Shown here one piece after another: positions 25,783 to 33,344 of a stretch of DNA of 52,563 nucleotides (positions are counted from its first letter, which is position 1; each line of letters starts with the position of its first letter). Source of the DNA: Candidatus Thorarchaeota archaeon (lineage in GTDB: Archaea; Asgardarchaeota; Thorarchaeia; Thorarchaeales; Thorarchaeaceae); NCBI GenBank assembly GCA_016839245.1, contig JAEOUN010000040.1:1-52563 (forward strand), in the 5' to 3' direction. The position numbers and the translations under genes were made by a program. The notes under the pieces are model-generated. The model saw only the letters and a list, made by a program, of their open reading frames with translations, was not told the origin of the DNA and did not search any database.

Positions 25783-26403
25783 ATGAGTGGAATAGTACAT
25801 ATCATCGAGATGATTAATTCTAAGACGGCTGAGAAAGAGAAGGAGATAATCAACGAGGCAGAGAGACATAAAAGATTGAAGCTTGAAGAGGCTCAAAGAA
25901 GAGCAAAAGACACTTCGGATACAATAACCAAAAAAGCAGAGCTTCAAGCAAAAGCAGAACTCTCCAAATACGAAGCAAGTGCAAAACTCAAGTCAAAATA
26001 TCAATTACTAGAAGCAAAGGACTCGTTGATCAATGACGTATTACTCAAAGTGCAGGAACATATGCAGAATATTGTTACAAAAGCTGAGTATAAGAAGATA
26101 CTCGCAAACCTGATTATCGATGGATGTTCTTCACTAGAAGAGAATAAACTGGAACTGGTCTTTCCAACGAGCCATGCCTCAAAAATTGAACTCTCAGAGA
26201 TTGAAAAAGAAGTAGCCAAGAAGATAGATAGAAAGGTCAGCTTATCAGTGTCGAAAGATATGATTCGTTCCAAAGGTGGAGTGATCATCAGGACCCTTGA
26301 TGGTACAAAATGGATTGATAACACCTTCGAAGCACGATTGGAACGGCTCAAGAATACGGTCAGAGATACTATTTCAAGAATTCTTTTTGCTGATGAGAAA
26401 TGA
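25783..26403 (+). CDS. atpE: A-type ATP synthase peripheral-stalk subunit E
   Basis: Subunit E of the A1Ao ATP synthase, linking the peripheral stalk to the catalytic head. The 206-residue protein has a long N-terminal helix (residues 1-100, charged coiled coil) and a globular C-terminal domain (about 110-200) with the family pattern SKDMIRSKGGVIIRTLDGTKWIDNTFEARLERLK, which is close to the well-conserved C-terminal part (GGvvv...g.i.vdNTfeaRLe). ATG 25783 follows GGGGGAGAG. It is co-transcribed with atpH and converges on atpK with a hairpin between them. Confidence 0.95.
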   Translation: MSGIVHIIEMINSKTAEKEKEIINEAERHKRLKLEEAQRRAKDTSDTITKKAELQAKAELSKYEASAKLKSKYQLLEAKDSLINDVLLKVQEHMQNIVTKAEYKKILANLIIDGCSSLEENKLELVFPTSHASKIELSEIEKEVAKKIDRKVSLSVSKDMIRSKGGVIIRTLDGTKWIDNTFEARLERLKNTVRDTISRILFADEK

Positions 26404-26421
26404 GGTGGAGGAAACCACCTC
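26402..26421. terminator. Hairpin overlapping the atpE stop, probable terminator between convergent atpE and atpK
   Basis: GAGGTGG (26402-26408) pairs perfectly with CCACCTC (26415-26421) around AGGAAA. The stem begins inside the atpE stop codon and lies 23 bases from the atpK stop on the other strand, so it can serve both transcripts. The right-hand flank is only moderately T-rich. Confidence 0.45.
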
Positions 26422-26443
26422 AACTTCATCATGAATCTTAGGT

Positions 26444-26848
26444 CTAGCCACCAATTACTTGGGGAATATATCCTACTAGTAAGAAAGCAATAACAAATCC
26501 ATAGATAGCTATGGCTTCGATGAAGACAACATATAGGATACTCTTACCAAATGTTTCAGGTTTCTCAGTTATCGCACCAAGTGCTGCTGCAGAAGCAGTA
26601 CCCATCCCAAGACCAGCACCAGCACCAGCAAGACCCAATGCTAGACCAGCTCCAAGTGCTAGTCCGATAATATCAAATCCACTGCCTGTGCTTGTTTGAA
26701 GCATCTCATGACCATGGGTAGATTGTACACCTAGAGCGTTGAGCACAATATTACTATCCATTGAAGTGAATAGGTATATCGCAAGAGTGGTCACAATTGC
26801 GCCTAAGCCAAACAAGAGAATGCTTGTTGTTTCTTTGTTGAATTTCAT
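26444..26848 (-). CDS. atpK: A-type ATP synthase rotor subunit K (c subunit, proteolipid)
   Basis: The membrane rotor ring subunit that carries the ion. In a product of 134 residues, the family hairpin is clear: a glycine-rich helix (IIGLALGAGLALGLAGAGAG), a loop AAALGAITEKPE, and a second helix YVVFIEAIAIYGFVIAFLL, whose glutamate (E111 from this start) is the ion-binding carboxylate. An additional hydrophobic N-terminal segment (SILLFGLGAIVTTLAIYLF) precedes it and may be a signal or extra helix. ATG 26848 has GGAGG seven bases upstream; the open frame extends to TTG 26863, which overlaps that site. It is 18 bases after atpC, an operon. Confidence 0.93.
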   Translation of the reverse strand: MKFNKETTSILLFGLGAIVTTLAIYLFTSMDSNIVLNALGVQSTHGHEMLQTSTGSGFDIIGLALGAGLALGLAGAGAGLGMGTASAAALGAITEKPETFGKSILYVVFIEAIAIYGFVIAFLLVGYIPQVIGG

Positions 26849-26866
26849 TTGTATTTCCTCCAACTC

Positions 26867-27928
26867 TCACCAAATTGTTATCATTCGTCTAATTATATCA
26901 GCAGATTCACCTCGTTCTATGCCAACAGCAATTGAACGAAGATTACGTTCCTCATATTGTTTGAGACTAAAGAATCCAATGATTGTACCTAAATGAAACG
27001 GATAGGCTGTCAACTGATTCTTAACCCGCTGGGCAATATAATCTTCAATTGCCAGTTCTATCTCGCCAAGATCATTACTCTCTTCAAATAGGTGAACCAT
27101 CCTACTTCCAAATTGCTCAAATCGTGTTGACTCCAATTGCGCAAGGACATCACGCCAAGTAGTTGCGTTGGTGATGCCTTGTGTAATTTCATTTGTCTTT
27201 GAAAATCGAATTAGGGATAGCTCAAGAGCCCTTGAGTCTAATCCTAACAGAGTTGCCCTTAGCCCAGTCAGAATATTTCGGAGAACAACTCTAGATTCCA
27301 AAATATCATACACATGATGTTGTTCAGTCTTCTTGAATTTTTGTAGTGCTTCTTCGACTTTTCGTAGATACCATTCTTCAACAGCAACCTCAAGAGGAGC
27401 TGTTGCATCAAGGTTCTGATAGATTGGCAAGCGGGTCAGAAGTGAGACCTTCAAGTCCCACTGTGGAAGAAGATCAATCATTTTATGGACTGATTGAGTA
27501 TCAACTAGACTCTCCAGAAGACTGGCTTCAGATGGAGAAGATGCTACAGAGAACCGCAATATCTCATCTTTATCAAGTCCAACATGAAGCCCTCTAATAA
27601 TTGACTTGATACTCTCTGCGAAAAACATCTCCAAATAGGTGTTGGTAAATTCCTTCACCTTCCCTGTCAGGGAACGAGAGAGATTAAAACTCACATCTGC
27701 ATAATCCCGCGAAAGAATGAGAGCAAGCTCGTCAGGCCTAGGAACACTAGTGGGAGAATATTTCGATATTATGGATCCGTAGTAAGTACCTGATAGTATC
27801 TTGATGAAATCCTGATAGCTTTCAGCCTGAATAAAACTTTCATAGGTACCAATCCTAAGAAACCGAGACTTTATCCCACGAATCCTAGCATTGACAAATC
27901 CATATTCATTAGCGGCTTTATATGCCAT
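26867..27928 (-). CDS. atpC: A-type ATP synthase subunit C (V-type d subunit)
   Basis: The funnel-shaped subunit which couples the central stalk to the c ring. The 353-residue all-helical protein begins with YGFVNARIRGIKSRFL, the conserved N-terminal pattern (Y..aRvra...rLl), and contains the expected three repeated helical lobes, for example RDYADVSFNLSRSLTGKVKEFTNTYLEMFFAESIK-type stretches around residues 75-110. The C-terminal GTIIGFFSLKQYEERNLRSIAVGIERG is diagnostic (K..E..NlR.i..g). ATG 27928 follows GGAG eight bases upstream. It is the first gene of the atpC-atpK pair; subunits A, B, D and F are not in the window. Confidence 0.95.
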   Translation of the reverse strand: MAYKAANEYGFVNARIRGIKSRFLRIGTYESFIQAESYQDFIKILSGTYYGSIISKYSPTSVPRPDELALILSRDYADVSFNLSRSLTGKVKEFTNTYLEMFFAESIKSIIRGLHVGLDKDEILRFSVASSPSEASLLESLVDTQSVHKMIDLLPQWDLKVSLLTRLPIYQNLDATAPLEVAVEEWYLRKVEEALQKFKKTEQHHVYDILESRVVLRNILTGLRATLLGLDSRALELSLIRFSKTNEITQGITNATTWRDVLAQLESTRFEQFGSRMVHLFEESNDLGEIELAIEDYIAQRVKNQLTAYPFHLGTIIGFFSLKQYEERNLRSIAVGIERGESADIIRRMITIW

Positions 27929-28053
27929 CTCTTTTTCTCCTGCTTGTCTTCAATCTGGTGAGGACTAACCTTTCGACCGTGTATGACTGATATAAAAGTG
28001 ACGAAGGAGCTATTTCATAGTATTAGAAGAATTCAAATAACTAACAATCAAAT

Positions 28054-28656
28054 ATGCGGATGGTCAATATGACAGAAGAGAGCGGGGCACCAACTCGAAG
28101 ACCTGAAGACTACATCAATCTAGGAAGTCTATTCAGAAGTTCTGCAACAATCACATTTGTCGTGCAGATTGTTGCAGTAATTATCATGTTAGGATCTCTT
28201 ACAGCCTTTTTCATTGGCGATGTGTTTCTAGCATTTGCAGAAGATATCAAGATACTTATTCTTCTCTTGGCAAGTATACTTTCACTCATGATATTTTTAG
28301 CAGCAATAGGTATCTTCGTCAGATTCTCACGAAGAATCGGAGATGCTGTTGTAGGTCCAGGCATTGAAGAGGTTCGAATGGATACACCAAGAGTGAAGGG
28401 AGTTGTTATAATCTATGGACTTCTTATCGCACTCATGGGCATAACAGGACTTTATGCATGGTATTTAGTGGATTCGAATTTCTTAGTAATTTGGGCTGCT
28501 GAGTATAACTCCATCTCGTTGAGAATCTTTGGAGTTGCTCTCGGGGCGTTTGTCATAGCATTATTAATTCAGATTATTGTAGCAAGCGTAGGAAGAAGCG
28601 CGACGAAAATCATAATCGAAGTTCTTGACGCGGATGATTCTGAATTTCTTGACTAA
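28054..28656 (+). CDS. Hypothetical four-helix membrane protein
   Basis: Not recognised. The 200-residue protein has a soluble N-terminus of about 25 residues, two hydrophobic segments (about 30-60 and 65-95), a basic/acidic loop, and two more (about 115-140 and 160-185), then a short cytosolic acidic tail. ATG 28054 has no clear Shine-Dalgarno; an ATG at 28069 is possible. It sits directly beside the ATP synthase genes and its stop abuts the stop of the next, convergent gene with one base between. Position alone does not assign a function. Confidence 0.65.
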   Translation: MRMVNMTEESGAPTRRPEDYINLGSLFRSSATITFVVQIVAVIIMLGSLTAFFIGDVFLAFAEDIKILILLLASILSLMIFLAAIGIFVRFSRRIGDAVVGPGIEEVRMDTPRVKGVVIIYGLLIALMGITGLYAWYLVDSNFLVIWAAEYNSISLRIFGVALGAFVIALLIQIIVASVGRSATKIIIEVLDADDSEFLD

Positions 28657-28657
28657 A

Positions 28658-28975
28658 TCATTCAGGTGATTCCTCGTCAAGGTCAAAGACAACATCCTCC
28701 AGGATCTCCTCCATAGAAGGCATATAGACAGGACGAGATTGACTCCCTTGCTCAATATGTTCCAAGTATTCCACAGTCTTGAATACGCCATATATCCCCA
28801 AGATGAAGCCAAAAATGGCACCTAAGACCGAGCCATATATGGCGCCGGATGTACCTCCTGTTGAGCCACCGATGATTTGACCTACAAGTAATAGCGCAAC
28901 CACAGAGCAGGGTAACTCTGAACCAACCGCAATCCATGGTCCTAAACCTTCAAAGGTATGAGAGGAGTCATCCAT
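28658..28975 (-). CDS. Two-helix glycine-rich membrane protein, AtpZ/AtpQ-like by architecture
   Basis: A small protein of 105 residues with a short acidic N-terminus, two hydrophobic helices with glycine motifs (PCSVVALLLVGQIIGGSTGG and GAIFGFILGIYGVFKTV) and an acidic C-terminal tail. The architecture, together with proximity to the ATP synthase subunits, resembles the AtpZ/AtpQ-type accessory proteins of F- and N-type ATPases, which carry two similar glycine-rich helices. That is a resemblance in size and pattern, not proven homology. ATG 28975 is chosen as the first methionine compatible with this layout; the frame is open further upstream but the extension is unlike protein. Confidence 0.5.
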   Translation of the reverse strand: MDDSSHTFEGLGPWIAVGSELPCSVVALLLVGQIIGGSTGGTSGAIYGSVLGAIFGFILGIYGVFKTVEYLEHIEQGSQSRPVYMPSMEEILEDVVFDLDEESPE

Positions 28976-29081
28976 AATTTTCAGTGAATGATTCTTAGGA
29001 TTATTACTTTTGGGTATACTCCTATGCACCAGTATGAATGTTTTTTTGTAAGTAAATTCTCTAATTCTTTGAGGTAATCTC

Positions 29082-30368
29082 TTGAAAATAGCAATAACGT
29101 ACGGTGGCGGAAAGATCAAGCTTGATATTCCAGACAAGAATCTTTCAGGCATAATACTTCCAAAACAAATAGAATCCAAATCTGATGTCGCAAAAGAGCT
29201 TCAACGTGTGTTGGATAATCCGCACGGACCGCAATTATCTGAACTTGCAAAGAGTAAAAGTGTGTGTGTATTAGTTGAAGATCATACTAGAGATGAACCT
29301 CACTGGAACTTGTTAGCTGCTGTCATTCCACAACTCATTCATTCTAGTTATGTTCAATTCATTATTACTACAGGTTCGCATGAGGTCAATCATCCAGGAA
29401 ATAAAGAGATCGTAGAAATGATTCGTCAAATCGCAGATGATACAAAGTTAAGTCATTATGATGTCATCATTCACGATTGTTTTGCAGAGAATTTGGTCGA
29501 ACTTGGAAAGACAAGTAGGGGAACTCCAGTCATTGTGAATCAAGCAGCTGTTGGACATGATGTCTATGTAAGCCTCTCTGATATGAAAGCCCACTACTTT
29601 GCAGGGTATTCTAATGTAGTAAAGAACTTCCTCCCAGGTGTGTGCGGGTATGATTCCATAGAAGCAAATCATGCAATGGCCCTCAATCCTCGCTCCACCT
29701 TCGGAGTGCATCCTTTTCATCCTGATGAGACAAGGAGAGATAATCCACTAGCTGATGATATGAGAGAAGCAATGGAAATCATTACCAAAGATGCAAAGAT
29801 ATTCCTACTTGCAATAATTTCTGACGGAAAGAAGCTCACCTGGGCCGATGCAGGACAAATCAAACCTGTGACCAGAGGAGGAATTGAAATTCTCGATGAA
29901 ACTGCAAGCTTTACAGTGATGCCACATACAAGAATCATCGTGTCACCTGGAGGGTATCCTCAAGATAAGAGCCTCTATCATGCACAAAGAGCCATTGAAT
30001 TGACAAAGAATGCAGTGTCTGATGGCGGACAGATTCTGTTTCTTGCAGAGTGTAAGGATGGTATTGCTCCAGAGTCAGCTATAGAGAATTTCTATAACAA
30101 ACTAACTCTTCCATTAGATGATGTCATTGCATCAATAAGCGATACATATCATCTTTACGAACATAAGGCATTCAAGTTTGCTGAGCTTCTTAAGAGAGTC
30201 TCAAGAATTCAAATGTATACAGCTTTGGATAAGGAAACTGTAGAAGCAGTTCACCTAGAAAAGGTCGATAGTCCTCAGTCAGTGATTGACGAATGGATTG
30301 CAGAAGATCCAGATGTTCAAATTCTCGTGCTTGATAAGGGTAACAAGATTGCATTATATGCCAATTAA
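29082..30368 (+). CDS. larA: LarA-family nickel-pincer racemase/epimerase
   Basis: LarA enzymes interconvert D- and L-lactate or related 2-hydroxy acids by hydride transfer to a nickel-pincer nucleotide cofactor covalently held by a lysine. The 428-residue protein keeps the key residues at characteristic spacing: D67 and R70 in EDHTR, H100 in TGSH, H171 in KAHYFAGY, K181 in VVKNFLPG and H197 in EANH. In the Lactobacillus enzyme H174, K184 and H200 are spaced identically. The sugar- or hydroxy-acid specificity of family members varies, so lactate is not certain. TTG 29082 has GAGGT six bases upstream. Cofactor synthesis genes larB, larC and larE are not in the window. Its stop overlaps that of the convergent kinase gene by four bases. 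Confidence 0.88.
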   Translation: MKIAITYGGGKIKLDIPDKNLSGIILPKQIESKSDVAKELQRVLDNPHGPQLSELAKSKSVCVLVEDHTRDEPHWNLLAAVIPQLIHSSYVQFIITTGSHEVNHPGNKEIVEMIRQIADDTKLSHYDVIIHDCFAENLVELGKTSRGTPVIVNQAAVGHDVYVSLSDMKAHYFAGYSNVVKNFLPGVCGYDSIEANHAMALNPRSTFGVHPFHPDETRRDNPLADDMREAMEIITKDAKIFLLAIISDGKKLTWADAGQIKPVTRGGIEILDETASFTVMPHTRIIVSPGGYPQDKSLYHAQRAIELTKNAVSDGGQILFLAECKDGIAPESAIENFYNKLTLPLDDVIASISDTYHLYEHKAFKFAELLKRVSRIQMYTALDKETVEAVHLEKVDSPQSVIDEWIAEDPDVQILVLDKGNKIALYAN

Positions 30369-31885
30369 TTGCTATCCCACTGGATTGACGCGATTGCATT
30401 GTACAATGCCTTGAATGTTGAATATCCCTTGGAATAGACTTCAAGAGTGTCCTTAGTGGGATTCAACGCAGGTTTTGTTTTGACCATCTCATCAGCAGCT
30501 TGAACAACTGACTTGAAGACGTTTATGCCTTTGAAAGCCAGAATGGCAGCTCCGACAGCAGTCGCCTCTTCCATCTTAGTTCGAATTACGGGGACACGTA
30601 GTATATTTGCTTGTATCTTCATCCAAGCCTCACTTCTAGCTGCACCGCCAGTCACACGCATTTCTTGTGAGGGAAGCCCAAGCTCTCGCATGACCTCTAG
30701 ATTTGATCGAAGATCGTAGGAAACACCCTCAAGAATTGACCGAATAAGATGGAATCGAGTATGTCCGAGCGCAAGACCTGCAAAGACAGCACGAGCATGA
30801 GGATTCCAATATGGAGCCCCAGCTCCAACAAAGTGGGGGATATGAATAACTCCTTCAGCACCAGGAGGAGTCTTCATCGCAGCCTCAGTGATGATATCAT
30901 ATGGATCGCAACCACGCTCATCTGCAATACGCACCTCTTCATTGCCAAGATTATCACGATACCACTTCAGAGCTGAACCGGTGGTAAACATACTAGCTTC
31001 AACAACAAATGAGTCAGGTACCACATGCCTGCTACAGAGTACTCGCCTAGAAGGATCTAATCGGACAGTATTTGAATGAGCAAGCATGAAAGTCCCTGTC
31101 CCTGTAGTAGATTTGATCATGCCTTCTTTCACTACACCAACACCAAGTGCGGCACATTGTTGGTCTCCACCACCCGAAATAACAGGCGTTCCTGCCTTGA
31201 GACCTGTCTCTTGAGCCGCAGCCTTTGTAAGTTCGCCAACTCTTACTCCTGAAGGCACAGGTTGTGGAAGTTTCTCCAGAGGGATATCAAGAGTTTCTGA
31301 TATCATCTTGGACCATGTGCCCGCGCGTATATCAAAGAGGAGAGTCCTACTTGCATTTGAGTAATCTGTGATGTATTCTCCCGATAGTCTGAAGAGTAAA
31401 TAGTCATGCACAAGAAGAAACTTCTCTGTGGCATTGAAATGAGATTTTTCGTTCTCGCGAATCCATAGAATCTTGGGAGCTGTGAAATAAGGATCAATCG
31501 TAAGTCCAGCGATAGAATATACTTGTGTAGGAGGAATCTTTACTTTAATCTCGTCACATTGTGGGACAGTACGACGATCCTGCCAGACAATCGCATTTCT
31601 TAGCGGCTTTCCAGTTTCATCAACAGGAACGACAGTCTCACGTTGATTTGTGACACTGATTCCAACAATAGACTCAGAACCGAGATTTGCTTCTCGTAAA
31701 CAGTGTTGTATTGTTATGCAGGCCTTTTCCCACCAATTCTCAGCCTTCTGCTCAACCCATGATGGATGTGGATAAAATGAATCAAACTCCGAATATGCTC
31801 GTGCGATGACATTACCGGATTTATCGAAAATCATTGAACGGACACCCGTTGTTCCCGCGTCTATTGCTAAAACAAGTTCTGTCAT
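30365..31885 (-). CDS. FGGY-family carbohydrate kinase (glycerol/xylulose kinase-like)
   Basis: Phosphorylates a sugar or polyol with ATP. The 506-residue protein has the full FGGY layout: ATP-phosphate loop DAGTTGVR (9-16), TNQRE (79-83) and W101, DPYFTAPKILW (131-141), catalytic D241 in GGGDQQCAALG, and the C-terminal TGGAARS and ATAVGAAILA. The N-terminal substrate residues (QRE, W, DPYF, DQQ) match glycerol kinase, while the C-terminal half (HLIRSILEGVSYDLRSNLE) reads more like xylulokinase, so I leave the substrate open. ATG 31885 is chosen over GTG 31894. It converges on larA, their 3' ends overlapping by four bases. Confidence 0.88.
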   Translation of the reverse strand: MTELVLAIDAGTTGVRSMIFDKSGNVIARAYSEFDSFYPHPSWVEQKAENWWEKACITIQHCLREANLGSESIVGISVTNQRETVVPVDETGKPLRNAIVWQDRRTVPQCDEIKVKIPPTQVYSIAGLTIDPYFTAPKILWIRENEKSHFNATEKFLLVHDYLLFRLSGEYITDYSNASRTLLFDIRAGTWSKMISETLDIPLEKLPQPVPSGVRVGELTKAAAQETGLKAGTPVISGGGDQQCAALGVGVVKEGMIKSTTGTGTFMLAHSNTVRLDPSRRVLCSRHVVPDSFVVEASMFTTGSALKWYRDNLGNEEVRIADERGCDPYDIITEAAMKTPPGAEGVIHIPHFVGAGAPYWNPHARAVFAGLALGHTRFHLIRSILEGVSYDLRSNLEVMRELGLPSQEMRVTGGAARSEAWMKIQANILRVPVIRTKMEEATAVGAAILAFKGINVFKSVVQAADEMVKTKPALNPTKDTLEVYSKGYSTFKALYNAIASIQWDSN

Positions 31886-31940
31886 TACTGTCACTTATTC
31901 AGTACTCGTGAAAATCCAAGATAAGAAAGCTTCGAGAGAG

Positions 31941-32228
31941 CTACTTGTAGCCGAGTTCAGTATCAATCACTTCTCGGATGTCCCTTCGTGCTCCAATACA
32001 ATCCATTTTGAAGTCGTAATTGTTCTTTATCTTGTATTCTAGTTTCATTGCTTTGCTTCGTGTTTCGCATTCACTAATGTGTACAACATATAGAGGCCTA
32101 TGCATCTTGAGATATGCGGCAGATTTGGAACTACCAGATAGATGCTCATTCAGACGCCGAGAGAGATCATTTGTCATTCCAGTGTAGTATGTTCCATCCT
32201 CGGTCTCAATGATATAGACAAAATACAT
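31941..32228 (-). CDS. GIY-YIG domain nuclease (small, UvrC-N-like)
   Basis: A stand-alone GIY-YIG domain of 95 residues. The signature is present as FVYIIETEDGTYYTGMT (residues 3-17, with the YxxG core YYTG), followed by the catalytic-type arginine in SRRLNEH (24-25) and a glutamate E64 in KLEYKIK. The length fits the YhbQ/URI group of small nucleases. It lies alone upstream of the FGGY kinase with a 55-base gap, so it could share that transcript. Its role is likely DNA repair or restriction-like cleavage, unknown in detail. Confidence 0.88.
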   Translation of the reverse strand: MYFVYIIETEDGTYYTGMTNDLSRRLNEHLSGSSKSAAYLKMHRPLYVVHISECETRSKAMKLEYKIKNNYDFKMDCIGARRDIREVIDTELGYK

Positions 32229-32288
32229 GGCTGCATCATGCCTACTAAATCCATGAATAGATAAAGGAGTTTTCCATGTAGGAGAGAT

Positions 32289-33344
32289 ATGTCAGAGGAA
32301 GGAAAACAGTTATCGACTAATCTGGTTGCAATCATATTCTTTGGATTTCTATCATTAGTTTTCGCAGAGGTTTTTTCAGGATCATCCCCACTCTGGTTCC
32401 TTGATAGTTGGGGATGGTTGGTAACACTTCCTCTATATTGGGCACACGCACTGCTCCTTCTTAACCTAGCAATGCGTTATGAGAGAATGTCACTTACTCA
32501 CCTCTATCTTTGGGGCATCATCTTCGGACTCTACGAGGGCTGGATAACCAAAGTAATATGGGGAGGATACATGGGGCAAGACCCACAGATAGGAATTTTT
32601 CTTGGATTTGCAATCTCCGAGTTTTTGGTGATAGGGCTATTCTACCACTCAGTGTTTTCCTTCATCGTACCAATACTTGTCTTTCAAGTTGTTACTCTTG
32701 CAACACAGGGCAATGAAACCCCAGTTGTTTATACATCCCATCTAAAAGTACTTGCAAGAACGAGACGCAACTTCACCCTGTGGGGAATAATCATTGTAAG
32801 TGGGTCGATATTTCTAGCAACTGCAGTCGGAAATGACGTCTTTGTCACACTACTCTCTGCACTCATCAATTTTGGTTATATTAGCATCATGATTGTGGTC
32901 ATCACATCTATTCGTAAAAAGAGGATAAGTCTAGAGTCACTTCGCCTAGGCACGAGAGGACTATCAATCATCATAGTCTACCTAATAGCACTCTACATCC
33001 TTATGTTCTTTACACTCTTACCTGAGAGAATTCCGTCCATTGGGACAATTCTCCTCACCATTGATTTCTATATCATAGTTCTAACACTTATTTTCCTCAG
33101 TCCGAAAGATAAAGACCAGACCTATGAGTTGGAAGAAGGATTAATGAACGTAAGAGATATCCATCTTGGATTGGTGGTTTTTGTCATTCTATCTTTTGTC
33201 TGGTGTATCCTTGCAACTTTTAGTACAATCTTGAGTTTCATGTTATATCTCTGGATGGTGTTTCTTGGACCACTCCTGTTCCTGGCCGCGGTGGGAAATG
33301 TCCTCATCAAGATCTGGGACTCACGTTCGCTATCTAAGGAGTAA
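32289..33344 (+). CDS. Hypothetical polytopic membrane protein
   Basis: Not recognised. 351 residues with about ten hydrophobic segments, the first starting near residue 11 and the last ending near 340. Loops are short; a basic loop lies around residues 155-163 (LARTRRNFT) and another around 210-220 (RKKRISLESLRL). It contains conserved-looking aromatic-glycine stretches (GLYEGWITKVIWGGYMGQDP) but no motif I can name. ATG 32289 is preceded by GGAGAG five to six bases upstream. The 3' end overlaps that of the convergent nuoN-type gene by 11 bases. It is not obviously similar to the other unknown polytopic protein at 14963. Confidence 0.7.
   Translation: MSEEGKQLSTNLVAIIFFGFLSLVFAEVFSGSSPLWFLDSWGWLVTLPLYWAHALLLLNLAMRYERMSLTHLYLWGIIFGLYEGWITKVIWGGYMGQDPQIGIFLGFAISEFLVIGLFYHSVFSFIVPILVFQVVTLATQGNETPVVYTSHLKVLARTRRNFTLWGIIIVSGSIFLATAVGNDVFVTLLSALINFGYISIMIVVITSIRKKRISLESLRLGTRGLSIIIVYLIALYILMFFTLLPERIPSIGTILLTIDFYIIVLTLIFLSPKDKDQTYELEEGLMNVRDIHLGLVVFVILSFVWCILATFSTILSFMLYLWMVFLGPLLFLAAVGNVLIKIWDSRSLSKE

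Noticed and set aside
28976..29179. Longer N-terminus of the AtpZ-like gene
   Set aside because: The extension overlaps the larA start on the other strand and its sequence is not protein-like; ATG 28975 fits the two-helix layout.
29082..31885. LarA and FGGY kinase as one operon
   Set aside because: They are convergent and overlap only at their 3' ends, so they cannot be one transcript.
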